From NCBI RefSeq assembly GCF_012844365.1, contig NZ_CP051626.1, forward strand, positions 3,782,001-3,846,000: 64,000 nt of DNA, given 5' to 3'. The DNA comes from Brevibacterium sp. 'Marine' (GTDB lineage: Bacteria; Actinomycetota; Actinomycetes; Actinomycetales; Brevibacteriaceae). A model generated the notes under the pieces. It did not search any database. It was not told where the DNA came from and saw only the letters and a program-made list of their open reading frames with translations. Positions 36,170 through 43,935 of the stretch are shown here, in pieces. The translations under genes and the position numbers were made by a program. How positions within the stretch are numbered: the stretch's first letter is position 1; each line of letters opens with the position of its first letter.

Positions 36170-38142
36170 GGCCTGACCTCATCCTTGACCAGCCTGACCG
36201 GCGCTGGCAGGTAGGCAGGTCCACCGACGGGTTCTCGGCGGTGCGCTTGATGACCGACTTCCTCTCGGGGAGCCCCTGGGTGGCCGATGTCCGGTTGAGT
36301 CCGGCAACTGCGACTGCAGAATTCGTCGATGACACTTCGCTCGGCCATGACGACGGGCAGATCGACAGAAGAGAGTTCTGGCGCCTCCACGCGGCTGATC
36401 TTGTCGTGGATGCGGATGACCGTACCCTCGTAGTCGCCGAAGAGCTCTTCGTCGAGCTTCTCGCCTTCGCGCAGTCCGGTGTAGACGATTTCGGTGTTCT
36501 GATTCGACATCGCCACGAGACTTCGGGCGATGTCGACGATGCGCACGGGCTCTCCCATGTCCAGGACCATGACGTAGCCGTCTTCGCCGATCGTCGCCGC
36601 CTGCAGCACCAGCTGGCAGGCCTCCGGGATCGTCATGAAGAAGCGCCGGACCTCAGGGTCGGTGACCGTGATCGGGCCGCCCTGTCTGATCTGCTCCTGG
36701 AACGACAGGAGAACCGATCCGCGGGAGCCCAGAACATTGCCGAAGCGGACAGAGAGGTAGGTTCCGGGCGATTTCGCTGCGAATCCGCTGACCAGTCGTT
36801 CGGCGATCCGCTTGCTCCGACCGAGTTCGCTCGTCGGGGCAGCGGCCTTATCCGTCGAGATGTTGACGAATGTTTCGACTCCGACAGCATGCGCGGCTTC
36901 GAGGACATTGAGGGTGCCGTGGACATTCGTCTTCCAGGCTTCCTCGGGGAACCGCTGCAGCATCGGCAGATGCTTGAGTGCCGCCGCGTGGAAGACGATC
37001 TGCGGCTGCGCCTCGGCGAAGATGTGGTCGAGGGCGCTCCTGTCACGGATATCGGCGAGCACCGTGTTCGGCGACATCAGCAGTGCAGAACCGTAGAGCG
37101 TGAGTTCGACTCCATGCAGCGCGGTCTCATCCCGGTCGAGCATGACGAGACTCTCTGGGTGGAGAGCGAACAGCTGTCGGCAGAGCTCGCTGCCGATCGA
37201 TCCTCCGGCTCCGGTGACGAGCACCCTCTTGCCGGCCACCTTCTTCGCGATCTCCGCCAGATCGGTGTGCACCGGAGCACGACCGATGAGGTCTTCGACC
37301 TTGATATCGCGGATATCGCCGATCTCGACCTTCCGATTGACCATCTCTGCCAGGGGCGGGATCGTCCTCAGCCATTTCCCCGTCGGCTGCAGACGAGCAC
37401 GGCAGGTCTGCAGGAAATCCGCTTCGGAATCGGCGATCGCAACGATGACTCCGGAGACATTGAGCCATCCGGCCACCTCGGCGATGTCCTCACTCGTGCC
37501 CCGAACACGGACCCCATGGATGCTGAGTTGCCGTTTGTGCGGATCGTCGTCGATGAGACCGACGGGAAGATACGCACCGTCGGGGTCGGAGAGCATCTGC
37601 CGGATGAGGGACTCAGCCGCGGCACCGGCGCCGACGACGAGCACTCGCTCCCCCTGCAAAGGACGAGTTGCGATTTGGTGGGACCAGCGGACGAGGTACC
37701 GGCTGCCGGTCATGAAGATGACGGCGGAGAACACGGTGAGCAGAACGAATGGGGAATCCCCCAAGGTGACAGCCATCAGACCGCACGCGATGATCAGGGC
37801 GATGATCGCGATGCCGCCGTATTCGGCGAAGCTGCCGTAGTGGTAGCGACTGCGATAGAGCCCGATGAGCAGACCGAGGAGCAGCTGCAGGACCACTGCG
37901 GTCGTTGCTGCGGAGGCAAGTTCAGCTGCGCCGACGACACCCGCACCCATGACCGCCGATGCGAGCAGTCCGGCAACAGCCCATGCTCCGACGTCGAAGA
38001 CCAGCTGAAATCTGGTCTTGTTCCGCCAGATCCGCATCGCCAGCCGCGCCGACCGGGGTGCACCGGCGGACACCGGAGCCGGCGGAGCCGCGCCCACCGC
38101 GCCTGTCCGGGTGAGTGGATTCGGATGTTCTGACACAGTCAT
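36166..38142 (-). CDS. Membrane-bound nucleoside-sugar 4,6-dehydratase (PglF/CapD-like)
   Basis: 658 residues: four membrane segments (about 45-165), a CoA-binding-like Rossmann domain (VLVVGAGAAAESLIRQML) and a Polysacc_synt_2 domain with VTGAGGSIGSELCRQLF near 320, FHAAALKHLPMLQRFPEEAW, ISTDKAAAPTSELGRSKR (catalytic Asp-Lys and Lys) and GLREGEKLDEELF. It converts UDP-GlcNAc or a similar UDP-sugar to the 4-keto-6-deoxy form. The C-terminal 60 residues are rich in His, Arg and Pro. First gene of the polysaccharide operon; the element at 38241-38255 may drive it. Confidence 0.93.
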   Translation of the reverse strand: MTVSEHPNPLTRTGAVGAAPPAPVSAGAPRSARLAMRIWRNKTRFQLVFDVGAWAVAGLLASAVMGAGVVGAAELASAATTAVVLQLLLGLLIGLYRSRYHYGSFAEYGGIAIIALIIACGLMAVTLGDSPFVLLTVFSAVIFMTGSRYLVRWSHQIATRPLQGERVLVVGAGAAAESLIRQMLSDPDGAYLPVGLIDDDPHKRQLSIHGVRVRGTSEDIAEVAGWLNVSGVIVAIADSEADFLQTCRARLQPTGKWLRTIPPLAEMVNRKVEIGDIRDIKVEDLIGRAPVHTDLAEIAKKVAGKRVLVTGAGGSIGSELCRQLFALHPESLVMLDRDETALHGVELTLYGSALLMSPNTVLADIRDRSALDHIFAEAQPQIVFHAAALKHLPMLQRFPEEAWKTNVHGTLNVLEAAHAVGVETFVNISTDKAAAPTSELGRSKRIAERLVSGFAAKSPGTYLSVRFGNVLGSRGSVLLSFQEQIRQGGPITVTDPEVRRFFMTIPEACQLVLQAATIGEDGYVMVLDMGEPVRIVDIARSLVAMSNQNTEIVYTGLREGEKLDEELFGDYEGTVIRIHDKISRVEAPELSSVDLPVVMAERSVIDEFCSRSCRTQPDIGHPGAPREEVGHQAHRREPVGGPAYLPAPVRLVKDEVRP

Positions 38143-38240
38143 CGTGATCTCCCATGTTCGACTCTTCCGGCCCCGTCACTGTGGCGGCCGGGCATCGTCG
38201 GTGAGAGCCGGCGATGCTGCGTTTCCAACTGCGGAATGCG

Positions 38241-38255
38241 TCGACTTCACGCTAG
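38241..38255 (-). promoter_or_regulatory. Promoter-like element CTAGCGTGAAGTCGA
   Basis: On the minus strand, about 100 bases upstream of the dehydratase start. It is nearly identical to 34742-34756 within the same locus. The role as a -10 region plus start site, or as a regulator site, is inferred. Confidence 0.4.
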
Positions 38256-38341
38256 GAGTGCGATGACTCTGTTCTGGTGGTTGCGGAGAGGAGACTGCGG
38301 TCATCCGCGATTGCGGTGCGGGTCTCCGCGGGGCGTTCTGG

Positions 38342-38365
38342 CGCAGACGGCGCGAACCGTCTGCG
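38342..38365 (-). terminator. Hairpin downstream of LuxR regulator
   Basis: 9-bp perfect stem CGCAGACGG / CCGTCTGCG with a 6-base loop CGCGAA, 26 bases after the LuxR gene stop and before the dehydratase promoter region. No T-run, so termination may be partial. Confidence 0.5.
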
Positions 38366-38390
38366 GCTCACGCTCCGCACGGACGCCAGC

Positions 38391-41078
38391 TCAGACCGCG
38401 GCGAGACGCGGGTTGCCCGCCAAACGAGACACGAGTTCTGTTCGCGACCCGACATCGAGCTTGCGGTAGACAGCCGTGAGGCGGAGTTCGACGGTGCGCA
38501 GGGAGACGAAGATCCGCTCGGAGATCTCCCGATTCTTCAGCCCGGCACGGACCAGCTCGACGACTTTGAGCTCCTCATCGCTGAGTTCGCCGAGGCGCGG
38601 AATCTCAGACATCGTCGGCGCCTCCGGCTCGTCGACGATCTGACCGGTGCGGAGATGGTCGGCAAAACGATCGGCCCCGACTTCGCGAAACAGCGCGGCA
38701 GCGGCGAGCCTCTGTTCGCGTGCTCTCAGCTTCGACCCGTTGTCGGTCAGTCTCGAGGCGAATGCCGCATGAGCGACCGCCTTCTCGAAGACGAATTCAG
38801 TGCTGCCGGACTGCCGCAGCACTCTCCCGAACAGTTCGGTGGCTGTCTCCCCGGCGGCCAGGAGAGCTTCGCTCCGACCGACGACCAGATCGGTCCACCG
38901 AGATGGGCACGCCTTCGCGCGGTCACGCAGCTTCTGCAGCAGAAGAGTCGCATGCTCGCGTCTGCCCACACCCACCAACGCTTCGATGAGGTCGCCGTCG
39001 ATTCGACGCACGTTCGGGTTGGCCTCGTCCACGGACAGCTGTTCGCAGCGTCGAAGGTGCCCGAGCGCTTCGGCCAGACAGTCGGTGCGCAGCAGGTATC
39101 TGCCCTGAAGCGCATTGAGCTCGGCCAGCAGGCGGTGGTTGTTCGTCGCCGAAGCCCAGACCGCCGTCTGTTCCTCGACGAGCCCTGCTTCGCCGGTGCG
39201 TCCGGTCAGCAGCAGCTTCCAGGAGTGCAGCAGCAGGATCCGATCCTGCCGAACGACGACGAGTCCTCTGCGCTTGTCGGCCTCCGATTCCGCGATGACC
39301 TTGTCGATGACCTCGACGGCCTGACTGATCCGGCCGAGGCGCATGTTCAGATCAGCACGGACACAATCCACCTGCCGCTTCCAGACCCTGGTCGCTGCAC
39401 AGGTCTCACCGATGTGATCGAGTACGGCGGTCGCGGCTTCATAGTGCTCGGTGAGAACCAGCCCCTGGGCCACGGCGAGTCCGAAGCTCGGTCTGATCGA
39501 ATCCTGATGTTCCTGCAGGTTCGCGAATCCCGCGAGCGCCGACCTGTCCTCCCCACTGTTGCTGTCGAGCAGGATGCGCACGGCGCGGACAAGCTGCTGC
39601 TCGCGGTCGCGGACGTGCTCAACGACAGCTTCGGCAAGTGTCAGAAGCTCCTGCGCTCGGGCGAATTCGCCCCGTTCACAATGGCAGAGCGCCAGAGTCA
39701 GCTGCAGGCGCGCCACTTCGGCGGGCGCCTGCTCCGATTCGCGACTGCTCCACGATGTGAACAGCGGGGACGGCAGCGTCTGCGTCTCGAGGAAGACATT
39801 GCGGACCTCGAGCGTCCGAGCCCGGACGACGACCGCGGCCCGATTCGACCGGGAGGCGATCCTCACATAGCGGCGCGAGAAGGCGAACTGCCCGTGATCG
39901 GACAGTGTCTCGGCGATCTCGACCAACTGACCGCGCAGCTCCTCGATGTCGTCGCAGACTCGGATGGCCCGTTCGGCGAATTCGGCACCTCCGGCAGTGA
40001 GTCCGCGGCGCACCAGGCCGAGAGCGTGCGCCGCCAGCTGCTGCGCGGTCTCCTCACCCGGGTCGATGAACGAGACATGCCATGCCTCGATCTGCGGCCA
40101 TGTGTCGGCACAGTCCTCGGCCAGGACGAGGTGGGTTCGGCGTCGCTCGCTCGCCCCCATCGACTGCTGCACCATGGCACGGACGAATCCGTGCGGTATC
40201 CGCAGAAACGCTCCCCGACGTTCGATCGTGCCGCGCGATTCCAACTCGTCGACGGCTTCCCAGAACCCGGGCAGCCTCCTGGCCAGGGGCCGCAGCGGAG
40301 TCAGCGGGGACAGCGACAGGCATCTGAGCAGCGCATCGGCGCCATCGCTCAGCCCCTCGACGTAGTCGGCGATCATCGGGCGGCTGGCCGGTCCCACTCG
40401 CACCGGGATCGACAGCGCGATCTCCCCGCGCATCTCACTGGGCGCCATCTCCTCGAGGATGTGACAGACGGCCAGGGGACGACCGGCTGCGGCGTGGGCG
40501 GCGACCTGGGCCGCCTCCTCGGCGATCCTCGTGTGTCCGAAACGGGACAAAGCGAGTTCACGGGCGAGCTCGATGAGCTCGGCGATGCTGAGATCCGCGA
40601 GTTCGATCTCCGGCACCGAGGCGAACGGACCGTCATCGTCGATCGACCGAACCGTGATGACGATGTGCAGACGTCCTGACTTCAACCGGCGCAGCGCCTG
40701 GCCGAGCACCCGCTGCGAGTCCATGTCCATGTCATCGGCATTGGGCACGAGGATGAGCGTGTCCTCCTCTCCGGGGATCGATCGGAGAGCCGCCATCATC
40801 CTCGGCACGATCTCATCGGCGGCGAGCTCCGCCGGATCGGAGGGTCCGTTCGCGGATGCGCTGACTGCGGCGAGCAGACCGCCTAACCCGGACAAGGGCG
40901 TGTCCTCGTCAAGCGGACTCGATGCGACCCTGATGACCGTCCCGTCCCACTCCGACTCGAGTGCTCGCAGGATCGAACGCCTTCCGGACCCGAAGCCGCC
41001 GGTGAGGGCAGCGGCACGGTGTCGGGAGAGGAGGGAGCGGAGGTCGCCGACTTCCTTGCGACGAATCACCTGACGCAT
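38391..41078 (-). CDS. LAL-type LuxR regulator with degenerate P-loop
   Basis: 895 residues. The N-terminal NTPase-like domain has a P-loop-like TGGFGSGRRS at about 26-35, where the Walker lysine is replaced by Arg, and TLILVPNADDMD in the Walker B position. A long helical TPR-like middle follows. The C-terminal helix-turn-helix reads EELKVVELVRAGLKNREISE and VSLRTVELRLTAVYRKLDVG. It lies directly upstream of the polysaccharide operon on the same strand and is a likely regulator of it (inference). ATG start. Confidence 0.88.
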   Translation of the reverse strand: MRQVIRRKEVGDLRSLLSRHRAAALTGGFGSGRRSILRALESEWDGTVIRVASSPLDEDTPLSGLGGLLAAVSASANGPSDPAELAADEIVPRMMAALRSIPGEEDTLILVPNADDMDMDSQRVLGQALRRLKSGRLHIVITVRSIDDDGPFASVPEIELADLSIAELIELARELALSRFGHTRIAEEAAQVAAHAAAGRPLAVCHILEEMAPSEMRGEIALSIPVRVGPASRPMIADYVEGLSDGADALLRCLSLSPLTPLRPLARRLPGFWEAVDELESRGTIERRGAFLRIPHGFVRAMVQQSMGASERRRTHLVLAEDCADTWPQIEAWHVSFIDPGEETAQQLAAHALGLVRRGLTAGGAEFAERAIRVCDDIEELRGQLVEIAETLSDHGQFAFSRRYVRIASRSNRAAVVVRARTLEVRNVFLETQTLPSPLFTSWSSRESEQAPAEVARLQLTLALCHCERGEFARAQELLTLAEAVVEHVRDREQQLVRAVRILLDSNSGEDRSALAGFANLQEHQDSIRPSFGLAVAQGLVLTEHYEAATAVLDHIGETCAATRVWKRQVDCVRADLNMRLGRISQAVEVIDKVIAESEADKRRGLVVVRQDRILLLHSWKLLLTGRTGEAGLVEEQTAVWASATNNHRLLAELNALQGRYLLRTDCLAEALGHLRRCEQLSVDEANPNVRRIDGDLIEALVGVGRREHATLLLQKLRDRAKACPSRWTDLVVGRSEALLAAGETATELFGRVLRQSGSTEFVFEKAVAHAAFASRLTDNGSKLRAREQRLAAAALFREVGADRFADHLRTGQIVDEPEAPTMSEIPRLGELSDEELKVVELVRAGLKNREISERIFVSLRTVELRLTAVYRKLDVGSRTELVSRLAGNPRLAAV

Positions 41079-41361
41079 GATCCGCCTCCCGTTGTCGGGT
41101 TCGGGAAGATCGTTCCGAGAGGGAGTCCCGGCCCGGGGACGGCCGCTGCCATTCGCACGGCGCGGGGATCGGTTCGCAGAGGAGGCTGAGGTGTGATGTC
41201 CATACTCAGATACTGCTCGCCGGCAGCCGCCTCGGACCAGGTGGTCGATACGGGAATACCCTTCAGGTCACTACTCAGTCACCGGCAGGTCACCACTGGA
41301 GCATCACTGCGAGTACTCACTCGTGTCCGAAATCCCGCAGTCGCGCATACTCGGTTCGAGC
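41079..41361. other. Intergenic region between two LuxR regulators
   Basis: About 283 bases between the second and first LuxR genes of the row. Probably holds the promoter of the 38391-41078 gene. No hairpin, repeat or ORF stood out. Confidence 0.4.
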
Positions 41362-43935
41362 TCAGGCGCGCAGTCGACCTTCGGTATCCCGCACCGCCTC
41401 GGCAACCTGTTCGCGGCGCTCGATGCCGAGTTTTCGGAACAGCCGGTACGTGTGTCCTTCGACCGTTCGCACCCGCACCCCCAGCTCCGCAGCGATCTCC
41501 GCATTCGATCGGCCGGCGACGATGAGCACACTGATCTGCTTCTCCCGAGCAGTCAGACCCGTGACCTGCCCGCCCGGTCCGCGGCTCTGGCCGGCTCCGA
41601 ACTGCGCAGACAATGCGACACATCTGCCCGCCAGGTCCGGCATCGACGGGCCGTATTCCTCCGCAAGCGACGTCAAAGCAGCACGATCATGATCGCGCAG
41701 AGCAGCGCCGAGGCGGCCGACGATGTCGAACTCACGCCCGCTTCCGTGCGCGGCCGCTTCACACATCGCCTCGGGTGCGATCTCGTCGAAGTGCAGGAAG
41801 AGATGCAGGCGGATGAGGACGACGATCGCCGCTGCCCCATCGGCTTCGGCTTCGTCCAACATGCGGCGCAGCTCGTGTTCGTACTTGGGCTCCCCTGTCC
41901 GAATCGCACGTGCAGTCGTCCGCAGCACGAGCGCCCGCCGATATTCATGGTAGGGAGCAGCCACGGGCAGCTCATCGAAGCGGGCATGCAGATCATCGGC
42001 CTCAGCCGCAGTTCCCACCCGAGACACCGCATATTCGGCCTCTGCCAATGCGATGGGAAGCTGCGTGCCCAAGTTCCAATAGGTCAGCGATTCGATCGCG
42101 GCTCGCAGCGCTTTCATCGCCCCCGGGAGGTTGCCCTCAAGCAGGTGGGTCTGCGCCCACAGCAGGTCAGTCGGTCCCGAACGGGCTGACAGATACGCGA
42201 TGTCATGGGTCGGCAGCGCTGTCATCAGCTCCTTCGCTTCGGCTACCCGACCCAGCTGCAGCAGAGTGCGCCCCCGCAGCATGGCCACGTGGAGCACTGC
42301 CGTGCTTTCGAAGTGGAATTCGGCCTGCAGGGATTCGAGGAGGGCGAGCGCTTCCAAGGTGAGGCCCGAGTCGAGCATAAATGTTGCATGCAGCATCGTG
42401 TCGAGGAGGTGGAAGCTGCCTGGCGCGACGCTCTCGTGGGAGAGTCCTTCGAAGAAATCCACCGTGACCGGTCGTTCTTCGGCCATGACCGCAGCGACTC
42501 GGTCGAACAGCTTGAGCCCGAACTCTGCGTCCACTCCCCCTCCGGGGTGTCCGTCACCGTCGTCCTGCAGCCGTTCCAGTGCGGTGCGGAAATCCGCAAG
42601 CCGCAGAGCGGGCGACATGGAGCTGAGAGCGCGATTCATCCACACCACGAGTGAGTCCACGACCAGCTGGGCGCAGCATGCGGTGCGGACCGCGTGGGCC
42701 AAGAAGTCGAGGCCGAGCGGAGCTTTATTGCATCCGCAGTAGAGCAGAGCGACCGAGAGCAGCTCGTGCGGGCTCATCCGCTCTGTCGGGATCTGCCCGA
42801 TCAGCCGCATGGCCCGATGCCAGTCTCCGAGGCGGGCGGCGGCCAGTGCGGCCTCGATGGTCTTCGACTCGCTGACCTCTGCTCCGCAGATCAGTCCCCA
42901 TTCGGTCCTGACCACCTGCGACCACTCCGAAGGCGCATCTCCGCAAGCGTCGATGAATTCGAACCACTCTCTGCTCCGACCGGTCGGAGTTGTGAACCTG
43001 ATCGTGTCCGAGGCGTGGTTCTCGACCGCCCTATAGATATGGGACCGCTGCGCGTCGATCTTCAGCTCGCCGGCGGCCACGAGCGCATCCGCGGCTTCCC
43101 CGAGTCCCGCCTCGAGCAGTGTCGCAAGTTCCACCTCTCCCGCAAGGACGACAAGCTCGAGGGCTTCCGTCTCCTGCGGCGAATGGTCGGCAAGACCGAT
43201 CCGTGCATAGTCGCGGGCACGCGCATCGTAGTCGGTGTCGAGTCCGTCGAGGATCCACACTCCTCGGCGCATGAGGAAGCGCGAACGTCGTGAGGTGTAT
43301 TCGAGGAGTTCGATGAGCTTGCCCGGATTGCGCTGCGAATGGAAGTCGACGATGTCGACCACGGCCTGGGACACGATGTGACCGAGGCGGTGTTCGATCA
43401 TCGACCGATAGTCCTCAAGCGGCAGAGGGCCGAGGACGAGATGCTGGAGCACACGGTCTTCGACCAGAGTCGAGAACGGCATGACCCCGCTCTCGGGATT
43501 GGACCGCGACATCGCAACGAGCCTGATCGAACCGACGCTGGCCAAGTCGGCCAGGATCTCCTGCGAGCGGGAGTCCAGCAGGTGGGCATCGTCGACGAAG
43601 ACCGCCTGGGGAGTTCGAGTCGAGGTGAGCCGGGACACGATTCGCCCCAGCAGCGCGGAAGGGTCGCCATCGAGGTCGACGAGCAGACCGAAGACGCCGA
43701 ACTCGGTGTTCTGGTGCACCCGGTCCCCGCGGATCCAGATTCCGTCGCTCCCATCCGCGAAGGCCGTTCTCGCCAGGAGGGTCTTGCCGACGCCGATCTC
43801 ACCTTCGATGAGGATGCCGGAGCATTCCGAACAGCGCAATGACTGACGGATCAGGTCGAGTTCGCCTCTGCGTCCGAAGATCTCTGTTCCGTCAGGAGCA
43901 CTCGAGACGGCTGCTGTGGTCAGTTCCTCAGCCAT
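41362..43935 (-). CDS. LAL-type LuxR regulator with intact NTPase
   Basis: 857 residues from the ATG at 43935. EIFGRRGELDLIRQSL opens the AAA-like domain; Walker A is GEIGVGKT near residue 45, Walker B AVFVDDAHLLDS. The middle is helical and TPR-like. The C-terminal LuxR domain reads LTAREKQISVLIVAGRSNAE and VRVRTVEGHTYRLFRKLGIE. The start overlaps the preceding LuxR gene by 16 bases, so the two are co-transcribed. Proteins of this type bind ATP and a small inducer before DNA binding; the inducer is unknown. Confidence 0.9.
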   Translation of the reverse strand: MAEELTTAAVSSAPDGTEIFGRRGELDLIRQSLRCSECSGILIEGEIGVGKTLLARTAFADGSDGIWIRGDRVHQNTEFGVFGLLVDLDGDPSALLGRIVSRLTSTRTPQAVFVDDAHLLDSRSQEILADLASVGSIRLVAMSRSNPESGVMPFSTLVEDRVLQHLVLGPLPLEDYRSMIEHRLGHIVSQAVVDIVDFHSQRNPGKLIELLEYTSRRSRFLMRRGVWILDGLDTDYDARARDYARIGLADHSPQETEALELVVLAGEVELATLLEAGLGEAADALVAAGELKIDAQRSHIYRAVENHASDTIRFTTPTGRSREWFEFIDACGDAPSEWSQVVRTEWGLICGAEVSESKTIEAALAAARLGDWHRAMRLIGQIPTERMSPHELLSVALLYCGCNKAPLGLDFLAHAVRTACCAQLVVDSLVVWMNRALSSMSPALRLADFRTALERLQDDGDGHPGGGVDAEFGLKLFDRVAAVMAEERPVTVDFFEGLSHESVAPGSFHLLDTMLHATFMLDSGLTLEALALLESLQAEFHFESTAVLHVAMLRGRTLLQLGRVAEAKELMTALPTHDIAYLSARSGPTDLLWAQTHLLEGNLPGAMKALRAAIESLTYWNLGTQLPIALAEAEYAVSRVGTAAEADDLHARFDELPVAAPYHEYRRALVLRTTARAIRTGEPKYEHELRRMLDEAEADGAAAIVVLIRLHLFLHFDEIAPEAMCEAAAHGSGREFDIVGRLGAALRDHDRAALTSLAEEYGPSMPDLAGRCVALSAQFGAGQSRGPGGQVTGLTAREKQISVLIVAGRSNAEIAAELGVRVRTVEGHTYRLFRKLGIERREQVAEAVRDTEGRLRA

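Noticed and set aside
36241..40679. Long open frames antisense to the dehydratase and LuxR genes
   Set aside because: Arg/Gln/Asp-rich shadow translations without motifs; both sense genes have full conserved domains.
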